A stretch of DNA of 64,000 nt from Bacteroidota bacterium (GTDB lineage Bacteria; Bacteroidota; Bacteroidia; Cytophagales; Cyclobacteriaceae): contig JAFDYX010000021.1 in NCBI GenBank assembly GCA_018267215.1, positions 62,001-126,000 of the forward strand, read 5' to 3'. Below the pieces are notes generated by a model. The model saw only the letters and a program-made list of their open reading frames with translations, was not told the DNA's origin and searched no databases. The position numbers and the translations under genes are program-made. Positions 17,547-26,050 of this stretch are shown piece by piece. Each line of letters starts with the position of its first letter. Position 1 is the first letter of the stretch.

Positions 17547-18917
17547 TTATAAGCTACTGATAGTTTTTTGAAGTGCTGCTGCTTTGCGCAGCCATTCGTA
17601 TTTATTAATAGTATGTGTAAGTTGGGCGGTAGTATAATTATTTTGTGAGTCTATAAATTCAATCAGCAGGGCAGTGCCCCCATTGTATTTAGACCGGATG
17701 ATGTCGAATGATTTTTCTGTAGTGCGCACACCGTTTTGTGAAACCCGATAAGCCTGCTTGGCTGTGGCCAGCTCGTAGTGCGACTGGATAACTTGCAGTT
17801 CAATCTGTTTTTTCAGCTGCTCCATTTTATTTTCTGTTACCTGATAATCTATGCGTGCTTGCTGCACACGAGTTCTTTTCTCTCCTCCTTTAAAAAGATC
17901 CCACGTAAGCCCGAACTGTACTAACCAGTATTGCTGATCGCTGCCGAAAGTGTAATAAAACCCTTGGTAGCCTACATCGCCCACTACATTGATTTTGGGA
18001 AGGAGTGCATTCCCTTTACTAAGGCTGATCAGTTGCTCGTTGGCATGAAGCCCATTTTGCAGTTGAACCACCTCTTGTCTTTGCTTGAGAGCCGTTTGCG
18101 TCAAAACTGAAATTTCATCCTGATCTATCGGTGGCAACGATAGCGTGGTGTCTTTTACAATCGCAGCATCTAATTCGCGATTGAGCAAAAAATTAAAATA
18201 TGATTTTGTTACGGCTGTATTTTTTTCATTTTCCAAAAATTGTTGTTCCGTTTTCATGAGCTGGTACTCGGTGTTGAGCACAATATCTTTGGTTGCTTTG
18301 GCATTGGCCACCAGCGTTTGGTTGACCTTCAGCACTTGCTGTAATGTGCGGTGCGTGTTTTTTAAGATTTGAGCTGCCTCCGCACTTTGCAGATATTGAA
18401 AATAGGCAGACGCAATTTCGTACCGGAGTTGGTTTTCATAGGCTTTTTTCTGAGCCTGTTGCACTGTCATCATCTCTTTCTGAGCTTTGTAGTTAAAATA
18501 GATTTCCGGATTAAACAGTGGTTGAATGATCCTCACTTTGGTATCGTGAAAATTGTTGGCTAAGAAATTAGTCGTTTGGTTTGCAATCTGCGGATAAACA
18601 GGCGCACCATTGTGCAGAGCAGCGTTAATGGCGTTCAGATTTTGATAAACCGGATTTACCATATCGCCCACGGGGATAGAAATTTTTCGGCCGCCATCTG
18701 CCAACTGATAGGAAGCATTGATGCCGGCATACGGCAAGAACAATGCCTTTGCCTGAGCCAGATTTTCTAAGCTTCGTTCATAGTTAAGTTGTTCTTGTTG
18801 TAGTTGCAGATTGTTCTTCAGGCCTTCGCTGATGTAGGCTTCCAGCACAGTAGATTGCGCAAAACTATTGTGCGCAGCCCAACCTATTAAGATCAATAAA
18901 AATATTTTGGTTTTCAT
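17547..18917 (-). CDS. TolC-family outer membrane efflux protein
   Basis: 456 residues from the ATG at 18917, giving a clean signal peptide (MKTKIFLLILIGWAAHNSFA); a GTG at 18935 would add six residues that overlap a candidate operator. Two repeated helical blocks of the OEP family are present (LQQEQLNYERSLENLAQAKA near the start; DIIRSKYNGGTALLIEFIDSQNNYTTAQ near the end). It forms the outer membrane exit duct for the RND pump. It is first of the three structural genes after tetR, 42 nt downstream. Confidence 0.94.
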   Translation of the reverse strand: MKTKIFLLILIGWAAHNSFAQSTVLEAYISEGLKNNLQLQQEQLNYERSLENLAQAKALFLPYAGINASYQLADGGRKISIPVGDMVNPVYQNLNAINAALHNGAPVYPQIANQTTNFLANNFHDTKVRIIQPLFNPEIYFNYKAQKEMMTVQQAQKKAYENQLRYEIASAYFQYLQSAEAAQILKNTHRTLQQVLKVNQTLVANAKATKDIVLNTEYQLMKTEQQFLENEKNTAVTKSYFNFLLNRELDAAIVKDTTLSLPPIDQDEISVLTQTALKQRQEVVQLQNGLHANEQLISLSKGNALLPKINVVGDVGYQGFYYTFGSDQQYWLVQFGLTWDLFKGGEKRTRVQQARIDYQVTENKMEQLKKQIELQVIQSHYELATAKQAYRVSQNGVRTTEKSFDIIRSKYNGGTALLIEFIDSQNNYTTAQLTHTINKYEWLRKAAALQKTISSL

Positions 18918-18925
18918 CGTTAAAT

Positions 18926-18942
18926 TAATTAACACTGTTTAA
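18926..18942. promoter_or_regulatory. Candidate TetR operator before the tolC-like gene
   Basis: Contains AACACTGTTTA (18931-18941) in an imperfect inverted repeat centred on the C (AACA-C-TGTT core). The same 11-mer occurs in the tetR promoter region at 19623-19633. Its place between tetR and the efflux genes fits a second regulator site. Confidence 0.5.
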
Positions 18943-18959
18943 TGAAAGGGTAAATTTTT

Positions 18960-19598
18960 TTATTTCTTTAGCTTTTGCAGTGTCTGAATAAATGTGCTGA
19001 GTGTTTCATTCATAATCTGATCTAATTTTCTGTTGCTTTCTCTTTCTTCCTTCACGCGACCTAAATGTCCGCTCAGGCGCAGGGCGCAGAGTCCGTGTGT
19101 AAAACTCCAGGTCATCATGGAAAACTGGTGGGTATCAAAATTTTTAAAATATCCTTTTTGCTGGCACTGGGCTACGGTTTGTGCCAACGCATCAAAAGCC
19201 ATGTCTCCTTCCTTCCATTCTGTTTCCTGGCAGTTGGCCAAATGTTCCATCGGCTCAGAACGGATGAACAGCAGCTTATACATTTCCGCATTTTTAATAG
19301 CAAACTTGATATAGGCTTTACCCATTTCGCTAAGACGCGCGAAAGGATCGGCAATCTTAGCCAACGGCTGAAACTGTTTGTTCAGCATCTCAAAAGCCTG
19401 ACGGTGCAGGGCGTGGATGATCTCGTTTTTATCTTTGAAATAAAGATAAATAGTAGCCGGACTGTACTCGATGGCTTCTGCTACGTTACGGATACTTACA
19501 TCATCAAAGCCTCTTTCCAAGAAAAGCTTGTACGCAGATTTTAAAATAATCTCACGCATTTCCTGACGGTCGCGTTCTTTTCTTTCTTTCACTCCCAT
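18960..19598 (-). CDS. TetR/AcrR-family transcriptional repressor of the efflux operon
   Basis: 212 residues. The N-terminal helix-turn-helix is typical: REIILKSAYKLFLERGFDDV, SIRNVAEAIEYSPATIYLYF, KDKNEIIHALHRQAF. The C-terminal part resembles TetR_C WHG-type ligand-binding domains (YKLLFIRSEPMEHL, MTWSFTHGLCALRLSGHLG). It is the first gene of tetR-tolC-adaptor-RND and is expected to repress its own operon until a pump substrate binds. A 13-bp palindrome lies 23 nt upstream of its start codon. Confidence 0.92.
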   Translation of the reverse strand: MGVKERKERDRQEMREIILKSAYKLFLERGFDDVSIRNVAEAIEYSPATIYLYFKDKNEIIHALHRQAFEMLNKQFQPLAKIADPFARLSEMGKAYIKFAIKNAEMYKLLFIRSEPMEHLANCQETEWKEGDMAFDALAQTVAQCQQKGYFKNFDTHQFSMMTWSFTHGLCALRLSGHLGRVKEERESNRKLDQIMNETLSTFIQTLQKLKK

Positions 19599-19620
19599 GG
19601 CACAAGAATACGCATTTTTA

Positions 19621-19633
19621 TAAACACTGTTTA
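19621..19633. promoter_or_regulatory. Candidate TetR operator in the tetR upstream region
   Basis: TAAACACTGTTTA is a perfect inverted repeat about a central C (6+1+6). It shares AACACTGTTTA with the site at 18931-18941; a third, weaker TCACTGTTTT lies at about 19642. Position and sharing support a TetR-type autoregulatory operator. Confidence 0.55.
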
Positions 19634-19775
19634 GTATTTTATCACTGTTTTCTTAAGTCATAGCCTAACTCACTGAAAACCAAAGAAAAAAAGTGCATTT
19701 GGCAGTGAAAAATCTATTTCCCGTAAAGAATTGCTTAAGAATTGCTTTTCACATTTATCCGGATTTAATCATTGC

Positions 19776-21599
19776 GTGAAACCTCTCATTATCATAGCTG
19801 TTTGGTTAGCGGGTGCAACAACAAGCTTCTGCCAACAACTGCTTCTTCGCACCTCATCGCGGCTTGAGGTTTTCCGTCAACAACCTGTATCGGTAAAACT
19901 TGAGGTAAACAACCTGAAAAAATATTCTATCACCATGCAAGGCCAGCCGGCCAATTCAAAAATAGAAGGCAATCGGTTTATGTGGACTCCACAAACTACC
20001 GACAAGCATTATTATTTCGTAACATTTTCATTACTCGACTCGCTGGGCAACATAAAAGATGAGGCCAATCTTGAGCTTTCTCACAGAGCGGAAAAATTAT
20101 CTCCTTCCATTGAATTTGATCGCCCATTGAGCGATACTATTGCGGTAGAAGAAAACCAGCCGTTTCTGTTGTCCGCTCGGTTGAAGGGCAACGCAGCCTC
20201 GCAAGTAACTCCCTATTTTCTGTTCAATGAAAATGCAGGCCTGCGTTCGTTCGACAGTTGCCGCATTGAGCAGATGGGTGACCAACTGACTTTTCGATGG
20301 GTTCCCTCTAATGCCGAAGCAGAAAGAAGATATGCCAAATTCAGGATTACATTGGTGAGTTCCGACAGCACAGTGGCAAGCCGTGTGCTCACCTTCAAAA
20401 TAAAAAACATTGATACGCCTCCGTCTTTCCGTTACCCGATTCCTGACACTTTATTTTGGGAACCAGGCAAAGAGATGAGTTTAGATTTTGTAGCAGATGA
20501 TGATGGCCACAAAAAATTGAATTACGATTACAGTCCGAAAAATAACTGGTACAGGATAGCAGGCAGCAAAGTTATTTTTAGTAATACCGATGAACCGCTG
20601 CGCGAACCTACTCCGCTACAACTCACGGTTACCGTCAGCGATGAAGCTCACCAGATTGTGAAAAAAATTTGGGTGATTCCACAAAAAAAGCGCAAGTCTA
20701 TAGCCGTGGGCGACTTTACCAAAAAAGAATTTGAAGAAGGCGATTCGGTTATTACATTTTTGAATGTTTCGGGCGATGATCCGGAGCGATATATATTTGG
20801 GCTGAGCGATCTTTCTTTGCCCCCGGGCATAGGTAGCTTGTCAAAAAATTTAGAGCTTCAAAAGTTCAGTTCTTTCATCAAAGTAAAATCCAAAGGTGTG
20901 CTGCCGTATAATCTGGTGGACAGAGATTATACTTTTAATCTCGCCATCTCGGTAACAGATAAGAGCGACTCGCGAAAAGTTATTTACAAAATATTAGAGA
21001 TTTCAGTGGGAGACCGCCCGGATCCCACCAACATAGGTCAGCAAAAAGATTCGTTGCTTACCACCATACAACGGTTTTTAAAAACCGAAAATGTTTACAA
21101 GAATACGCTTGAAAAGATGCAGGGGCAAATTAACCGGCCGTGGTGGAAAAAGGCGGCTGTCATAACCGGAGCACTTTCGGGTGTCATTGGGTTGGTACAA
21201 AGCCAGGAACAAAACAAATCCATCAGCGCTATAGCTGCTTTGATCTCGCTGGCATCTATCACCGTAACAAACTTGCCAAGTTTGACCGAGTCAACGCTTT
21301 CGGAACTGACCGACAAAATTGCCAACTCGAAAGGACGAATAGATCAACTGCAAGAAAGTGAATCTGAATTTCGCTCTTCCTGGTCTGCCGAAATTGATCG
21401 TACTACTTTTTATCGCCTGAAAGCTGAGATCATAGAAAAGTTAACGAAAGGACGTTTAAAAAGAAGTGAAGATGTTTGCTCGCTTTGGAAAGACAAGACG
21501 CTGAAACGAAAAATTATACAACTGTTGAAATCAACTTCTGAAGATGAGAAAAATAATAGCGCGCTGAGGGCTCTCTTTCGTTGTGCAGATGAAAAATAA
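19776..21599 (+). CDS. Exported Ig-like membrane protein of unknown function
   Basis: 607 residues from a GTG at 19776, which gives a signal peptide (VKPLIIIAVWLAGATTSFCQ); no ATG exists nearby and a TTG lies at 19731. Residues about 25-430 look like several cadherin/Ig-like beta domains (IDTPPSFRYPIPDTLFWEPG, PLQLTVTVSDEAHQIVKK, LNLAISVTDKSDSRK-type ends). Near residue 465 the character changes: WWKKAAVITGALSGVIGLV and SISAIAALISLASITVTNLP form two hydrophobic segments, then a charged helical C terminus with coiled-coil tendency (LTDKIANSKGRIDQLQESE) and basic stretches. This suggests a periplasmic sensor or adhesion-like part linked through the membrane to a cytoplasmic helical tail. No named family recognised. 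It stands alone between tetR and a two-component system. Confidence 0.7.
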   Translation: MKPLIIIAVWLAGATTSFCQQLLLRTSSRLEVFRQQPVSVKLEVNNLKKYSITMQGQPANSKIEGNRFMWTPQTTDKHYYFVTFSLLDSLGNIKDEANLELSHRAEKLSPSIEFDRPLSDTIAVEENQPFLLSARLKGNAASQVTPYFLFNENAGLRSFDSCRIEQMGDQLTFRWVPSNAEAERRYAKFRITLVSSDSTVASRVLTFKIKNIDTPPSFRYPIPDTLFWEPGKEMSLDFVADDDGHKKLNYDYSPKNNWYRIAGSKVIFSNTDEPLREPTPLQLTVTVSDEAHQIVKKIWVIPQKKRKSIAVGDFTKKEFEEGDSVITFLNVSGDDPERYIFGLSDLSLPPGIGSLSKNLELQKFSSFIKVKSKGVLPYNLVDRDYTFNLAISVTDKSDSRKVIYKILEISVGDRPDPTNIGQQKDSLLTTIQRFLKTENVYKNTLEKMQGQINRPWWKKAAVITGALSGVIGLVQSQEQNKSISAIAALISLASITVTNLPSLTESTLSELTDKIANSKGRIDQLQESESEFRSSWSAEIDRTTFYRLKAEIIEKLTKGRLKRSEDVCSLWKDKTLKRKIIQLLKSTSEDEKNNSALRALFRCADEK

Positions 21600-21816
21600 T
21601 TTCATGACCCAATGTTTCTTAAGATTTGCTGAAGAATTGAAATCTACCTTTCGGAGGGTTCAATATAAAGTTGACAAGGAAATATACGGAAATCTGGCTA
21701 CGATGAAATGAGAATTGGTGTCTCTTATCCAAGCCAATTGGCAAGGGACTCTATCGCATAGAAATAATAAATGAAAGTAGGTTTGTGGGTAATTTGTTTG
21801 TTAGGTTTAGGTAACT

Positions 21817-21849
21817 TGGCCAGCCGCCTCTTAGGCTGGCCATTTTTTT
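21817..21849 (+). terminator. Strong intrinsic terminator-like hairpin 10 nt before a response regulator start
   Basis: TGGCCAGCC (21817-21825) and GGCTGGCCA (21834-21842) form a perfect 9-bp stem with an 8-nt loop, followed by seven T residues. It could end transcription of the gene at 19776 or act as a leader element for the regulator that begins at 21859. Confidence 0.75.
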
Positions 21850-21858
21850 ACAAAGCAC

Positions 21859-22536
21859 ATGAAGGTACTGATCATTGAAGATGAGCAAGAACTGCAAACG
21901 GCCATCTCCAGCTACCTGAAATCGGAAGGGTATGTGTGCGAACATGCCGTTAACTTTAAGGAGGCCTCAGAAAAAATCGACATCTACGCTTATGATTGTG
22001 TTTTGGTTGACATCGGGCTGCCGGATGGCAACGGGCTGCAGTTAGTTGAAATCTTAAAAAAAGAGTTGAAGAATTCCGGGGTTATTATCATTACGGCAAA
22101 AAATTCGCTGGAAGATAAAATCTTTGGGCTTGATGTGGGTGCAGATGATTACCTGACTAAGCCATTCAACCTGTCTGAACTTAACGCGCGTATCCGGGCT
22201 GTGTTGCGCAGAAGAAAATTTGAAGGGAAAAAAGAAATAGAGTTTAATGAAATACGTGTTAACCCCGACACGCTGCAAACTTATGTACAGGGAAAGACCG
22301 TGCCGTTAACCAAAAAAGAATTTGACCTCCTTGTTTTTTTTCTTTCCAACAAAAAAAAGGTGCTTACCAAAGAATCTATAGCCGAGCACCTGTGGGGAGA
22401 TTACATTGATTCGGCTGATAATTTTGATTTCATTTATGTGCACATCAGCAACCTGCGCAAAAAATTGGTTGAATCCGGTGCTTGTGATTACCTTCATACC
22501 GTCTATGGAGTGGGCTACAAGTTTACCGATACATGA
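21859..22536 (+). CDS. OmpR/PhoB-family response regulator
   Basis: 225 residues. Receiver domain about 1-115: acidic pair in KVLIIEDEQELQ, phospho-acceptor Asp in DCVLVDIGLPDGNG, conserved Thr/Ser in VIIITAKNS, Lys in DDYLTKPF. C-terminal winged helix about 125-222 (VPLTKKEFDLLVFFLSNKKK, VHISNLRKKLVESG, YLHTVYGVGYKF). It overlaps the histidine kinase start by 4 nt, so the two are translationally coupled and certainly a pair. Targets unknown. A terminator hairpin immediately precedes it. Confidence 0.95.
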   Translation: MKVLIIEDEQELQTAISSYLKSEGYVCEHAVNFKEASEKIDIYAYDCVLVDIGLPDGNGLQLVEILKKELKNSGVIIITAKNSLEDKIFGLDVGADDYLTKPFNLSELNARIRAVLRRRKFEGKKEIEFNEIRVNPDTLQTYVQGKTVPLTKKEFDLLVFFLSNKKKVLTKESIAEHLWGDYIDSADNFDFIYVHISNLRKKLVESGACDYLHTVYGVGYKFTDT

Positions 22537-23837
22537 AACTGCTCAATAAAACCACGATCTATTTTATCAGTGTGTCGTTGGTTATCTTTTGTCTGGGTGC
22601 CATTCTCTTTTATACTTTCTTTGAAATCATCATTGATCGGGACATCAACCACAAGCTGCACGAACGCAAAACCTATCACCTCAAACAATTCGAAAAGACC
22701 GACAGCTTGTTACTGTACCAACGCTACTCGGCCAATATGATTTATATTCAACGCACCGGCCGGCCCGAAACCGATCAGGAAATTCTTTCTGACACAACCA
22801 TTTATGATGACGTGCTGGAAGAGCCCATCGCCTACCGTCAACTTTCTTTTGTAAAAATTGTTCATGGCAAAAATTATTTTATTCAGGTGCGAAGAGCAGC
22901 CGTAGAACACCGGGCGCTGCTGGAAGGAGTTATCCTGTTGGAAGGTTTGCTCTTTCTGGCCTTTGTGGCTGTTTTATCCATCGTGAATAACAAACTGTCG
23001 AAACGTTTGTGGCAGCCTTTCTATTTTATACTCGATAAGATCGGAAAATATAAAGTGGACTTAGCTCAAAACTTGGTCTTGCCAAAAAGTAATATCGAAG
23101 AGTTCAACGAACTATCTAAAACTATTGAGGTAATGACCGATAAGATCAAACGAGAATTTAATATCCAGAAAGAGTTTACAGAAAATGCTTCACATGAAAT
23201 ACAAACACCGCTGGCTATTGTAAAAAATAAATTAGAGATACTCCTTCAGTCGCCCGAGCTCTCCAAAGACCAGATGGATCTGATCAACTCAGCATCTGTG
23301 GCGGCCAACCGTCTTTCCAAGTTAAACGAAGCGCTGATCATTCTTTCAAAAATAGACAACCGCCAGTTTCATGAAGAAACCACTTTGTGCATCAATGATG
23401 AAATAGATCAGCTATATGCTAATCTGGAGGAGCTCGTTAAAATGAAAGAACTGCAGGTAGAAAAAAACTATGGGCAAAGACTAACGATAAAAATGAATTC
23501 GCATTTGCTGCGTATCTTATTGGAAAACCTCGTTACCAACTCCATTAAACATAACTATGTAGGAGGAAAAATAAACATTGCCATTGCCGACCAGACTTTG
23601 GCGGTGAGCAACACAGGCGAAGCACTGAATTTGCCGCCCGAAAAATTATTTCATCGGTTTGTAAAGTCCAATCTCAAATCGCCTTCATTAGGTTTGGGAC
23701 TGTCTATTTTAAAAGCCATCTGCGATACCTATTCGTTTCAGATAGCGTACCGTGAGGCGGGCGGATATCATACGGTTTCCGTCCTATTCAATCCTGTGCA
23801 GCCGGAAGATATTCTGGTAGAGGAGAAAAAAAGATAA
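22533..23837 (+). CDS. Sensor histidine kinase, partner of the preceding regulator
   Basis: 434 residues. Two membrane helices (about 8-30 and 128-148) flank a periplasmic sensor region of about 95 residues. A HAMP-like linker leads to the HisKA dimerisation helix with phospho-acceptor His in ENASHEIQTPLAIVKNK (about residue 219). The ATPase domain has the N box (LLENLVTNSIKHN), a short G1-like region and the G2 box SLGLGLSILKAICD. It is a class I EnvZ/PhoR-type kinase of the kind widespread in Bacteroidota. It begins in ATGA overlap with the regulator. Confidence 0.95.
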   Translation: MKLLNKTTIYFISVSLVIFCLGAILFYTFFEIIIDRDINHKLHERKTYHLKQFEKTDSLLLYQRYSANMIYIQRTGRPETDQEILSDTTIYDDVLEEPIAYRQLSFVKIVHGKNYFIQVRRAAVEHRALLEGVILLEGLLFLAFVAVLSIVNNKLSKRLWQPFYFILDKIGKYKVDLAQNLVLPKSNIEEFNELSKTIEVMTDKIKREFNIQKEFTENASHEIQTPLAIVKNKLEILLQSPELSKDQMDLINSASVAANRLSKLNEALIILSKIDNRQFHEETTLCINDEIDQLYANLEELVKMKELQVEKNYGQRLTIKMNSHLLRILLENLVTNSIKHNYVGGKINIAIADQTLAVSNTGEALNLPPEKLFHRFVKSNLKSPSLGLGLSILKAICDTYSFQIAYREAGGYHTVSVLFNPVQPEDILVEEKKR

Positions 23838-23866
23838 AGCAACATCGCCAAAGAAAAAATGATCAC

Positions 23867-23884
23867 TATGCTGTGCACAGCATA
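23867..23884. repeat. 18-bp perfect palindrome after the histidine kinase gene
   Basis: TATGCTGTGCACAGCATA is fully self-complementary and lies 30 nt after the kinase stop. It is followed on the plus strand by A residues rather than T, so it is not a canonical plus-strand terminator; on the minus strand it precedes a T-run by about 8 nt and might stop transcription from the small gene at 23907-24059, or be a protein-binding site. Confidence 0.5.
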
Positions 23885-23906
23885 AAAAAAGATACAATTT
23901 ATTATC

Positions 23907-24059
23907 TCAGCGCTTTCGGGGCAACGATAGCGACAAACAAAGCGCTAACCCCAAGGCAGCAATCCCCACACTAATGTGCCCCAAGAAATACAGGATAACA
24001 ACAGCGGATGAAGTTGACAATTCAATTACATAGTCAACAGGATGTAACTTGGTTTTCAT
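23907..24059 (-). CDS. Possible 50-residue membrane protein
   Basis: A short open frame starting at the ATG at 24059 encodes 50 residues with one long hydrophobic stretch (SAVVILYFLGHISVGIAALG, about residues 18-37, continuing LALCLSLSL) and a basic end LPRKR. It fills most of an otherwise empty 386-nt gap between the kinase and the GH172 gene. Upstream, GAATGACA (24063-24070) and TGTCATTC (24117-24124) form an inverted repeat. Small hydrophobic frames next to two-component systems are often real regulator targets, but length and the lack of a recognised family make this tentative. Confidence 0.4.
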   Translation of the reverse strand: MKTKLHPVDYVIELSTSSAVVILYFLGHISVGIAALGLALCLSLSLPRKR

Positions 24060-24223
24060 TTTGAATGACAGTTTAGGTTGACGGGATGAATTAACTCTTT
24101 CCTTTCGAGAATATGCCTGTCATTCGTCAGGTCAATTTATGATTAAAGTCAGTGTTGTTCTTTTTGCTTAGCTAAAAAACAAGTACTCGTACAACCACAC
24201 AACATCGTTTAATACTGTCATTC

Positions 24224-25378
24224 TTACTTTACTTCTAATTCATCTTTTGAGGGAAGTTTAGGAAATGGATTATGCGGCTCTGCCTGATACCAAAAGGCAA
24301 CCGTGGCAATATCATCCTGCAATGGAAGATAACGGCCATCATTGCGCCAGCCTAAATCCTGAATGGTAACTTTTAAGTCTTTATCAAACCTGATCGGGTC
24401 AGCAATGTGCCAGCGGTACATTCCAAAACGTTGCATGATGTCGTAATGCCCATCTCCGCGAATGACCTGATGAAGGCCGGCATAGGGTGTTCTAAATTCT
24501 GTGTACTCCAGCGACTCTTTTCCCTGGGCGTCTTTTTGATGCGAATCAAAATCATACGAGCCGCAGAAATAATCTTCTGTGCCTGTACCGCAAATTGTTG
24601 GGAATTGATTGTCGCCATCCATAAAAAATTTTATTTCTCCTTCGCCCCACCAGCCGTTGTCGTGCGATTCGTATGCCATCAATGTTCCCACGTAATGGCC
24701 TTTGCCTTTCACGTTGTCGAGGATGATGTAATCTTGTTTATATGGAATCCGATCTACCCTGCGGAATTGTGCATGGAGGTAGGCGGCATCCTGCGGAACT
24801 TCGGTGAGTGTGTAATCAATTTGATAATAGAGCACCATGTCTTTGTCGTCTATGTTTTCCATGGTGATCTTACATTTCTTGCGAAAGGGCATCGGCCAAT
24901 AACAATTGAAGGCGCTGCCGGGGTTGACAGTAACGGCCAGCGATGTTAGTTGCGAATATTTTTGCCAGGCCATTCCAAAAAAATCTCCTACCGGTACTTC
25001 AATAGATGGAGTTGTTTCATCGTCCCAATAAAAACGTAAAATAGAGTAACGCCAGTTGCCGGTGGGGGTCATCCAGATGTGCTGGATGGCCCCCGGGCCG
25101 GCTATCTCGGCCATCGTAAAAATTGTCTTCGATTTAATTTTTACACTGGGGCTCAGTTTCCATCCTTGCCCTAAATCGCGTGCTGCGCGCGAACCGGTAC
25201 CTTCGGTAGCCATACCTCCTTTGCCTTTTTCGCCTGTAAAATTTTCAGGAGAAATAGAGCGCGTTTTTGCATCTGAAAGACGAAACAAGTTGCCCATGTT
25301 TGTATTTATGCCATCAAATTTTTGTGCATAACTAAATACACTCAGCAGCAGGAGAGGAAGAAGAGGTAGGAATTTCAT
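24224..25378 (-). CDS. GH172-family (DUF2961) secreted glycoside hydrolase
   Basis: 384 residues. Signal peptide MKFLPLLPLLLLSVFSYA then QKFDGIN. DUF2961 hallmarks run through the protein: ARDLGQGWKLSPSVKI, GAIQHIWMTPTGNWRYSILRFYWDDE, PSIEVPVGDFFGMAWQ, CYWPMPFRKKCKITMEN, VGTLMAYESHDNGWWGEGEIKFFMDGD, CGTGTEDYFCGSYDF. Characterised GH172 enzymes act on D-fructofuranosides and D-arabinofuranosides (difructose dianhydride synthase, arabinan-degrading exo-enzymes). The exact substrate here is not predictable. No SusCD pair or other glycoside hydrolase is adjacent, so this is an isolated gene. Confidence 0.9.
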   Translation of the reverse strand: MKFLPLLPLLLLSVFSYAQKFDGINTNMGNLFRLSDAKTRSISPENFTGEKGKGGMATEGTGSRAARDLGQGWKLSPSVKIKSKTIFTMAEIAGPGAIQHIWMTPTGNWRYSILRFYWDDETTPSIEVPVGDFFGMAWQKYSQLTSLAVTVNPGSAFNCYWPMPFRKKCKITMENIDDKDMVLYYQIDYTLTEVPQDAAYLHAQFRRVDRIPYKQDYIILDNVKGKGHYVGTLMAYESHDNGWWGEGEIKFFMDGDNQFPTICGTGTEDYFCGSYDFDSHQKDAQGKESLEYTEFRTPYAGLHQVIRGDGHYDIMQRFGMYRWHIADPIRFDKDLKVTIQDLGWRNDGRYLPLQDDIATVAFWYQAEPHNPFPKLPSKDELEVK

Positions 25379-25490
25379 AGGTTCGGATTTTTGAAAAAGT
25401 TAAGGATAACTCAATCAATTCGCAATAGAATAGAAAAAATAGGATAGTTTGTTTTGACATCTCTTATCCAATGGCATGTTACCGCTATAT

Positions 25491-25522
25491 TTTGTACAAA
25501 TTCGGCTGACGAATTACTTTTG
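25491..25522 (+). promoter_or_regulatory. Bacteroidota-type promoter for the rhodanese-tlpA operon
   Basis: TTTG at 25491-25494 and TACTTTTG at 25515-25522 match the -33 and -7 elements (TTTG and TAnnTTTG) with 20 nt between, the expected spacing. Transcription would start about 85 nt before the ATG at 25614. Confidence 0.65.
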
Positions 25523-25613
25523 CACCAGATTACATCTACTATTCCATTAACAACACTTATTCTTGTAGGATCATAAAAAAATTGAAACAATTATTTTAAA
25601 AACAATAAACTCT

Positions 25614-26048
25614 ATGCGGCACGTCATTTTTTTATTTTTTATTGTACTGACATTCAATAGTGGGCTATTTGCCCAACAAAGTCAAGAACCTTGGAGCAGC
25701 AGCCAACTAATAGAGCCTGCAACACTTGCTTCTAAAATTAATCTAAACCAAACAGGTAATCTTTTGATACTATCAGTCGGGCCCGATGCTGTTATCAAAG
25801 GTTCTGTTGGTATAGGTTCTGCCAAGGAACAGGCAAATGTTAAAAAACTGAAAAGCTATCTTAAAAATATTTCTAAAGACAAAGAAGTGATTATCTACTG
25901 CGGCTGTTGTCCTTTTGACAAGTGCCCCAACATCAGGCCTGCATTTAAAACATTAAATGATATGGGCTTTAAGAATGCTAAATTGCTCAATCTGTCAAAA
26001 AATATTAAAGCAAATTGGATAGATAAAAATTATCCAACAAGCGACTGA
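25614..26048 (+). CDS. Exported rhodanese-like domain protein
   Basis: 144 residues. Signal peptide MRHVIFLFFIVLTFNSGLFA followed by QQSQEPWS. The rest is a compact rhodanese fold: LLILSVGPDAVIKGSVGIGS near the first half and the active-site strand/loop VIIYCGCCPFDKCPNIRPAF, where the first Cys after IIY is in the catalytic position; the additional cysteines in CGCCPFDKC are unusual and could bind a metal or form disulfides. Periplasmic location fits its partner, a TlpA-like thioredoxin that begins 2 nt after its stop. A sulfur-transfer or thiol-redox role is inferred from the fold and operon. Confidence 0.85.
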   Translation: MRHVIFLFFIVLTFNSGLFAQQSQEPWSSSQLIEPATLASKINLNQTGNLLILSVGPDAVIKGSVGIGSAKEQANVKKLKSYLKNISKDKEVIIYCGCCPFDKCPNIRPAFKTLNDMGFKNAKLLNLSKNIKANWIDKNYPTSD

Positions 26049-26050
26049 TC

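Noticed and set aside
23867-23884. Palindrome as an intrinsic terminator of the histidine kinase
   Set aside because: It is followed by A, not T, on the plus strand, so it does not fit a plus-strand intrinsic terminator.
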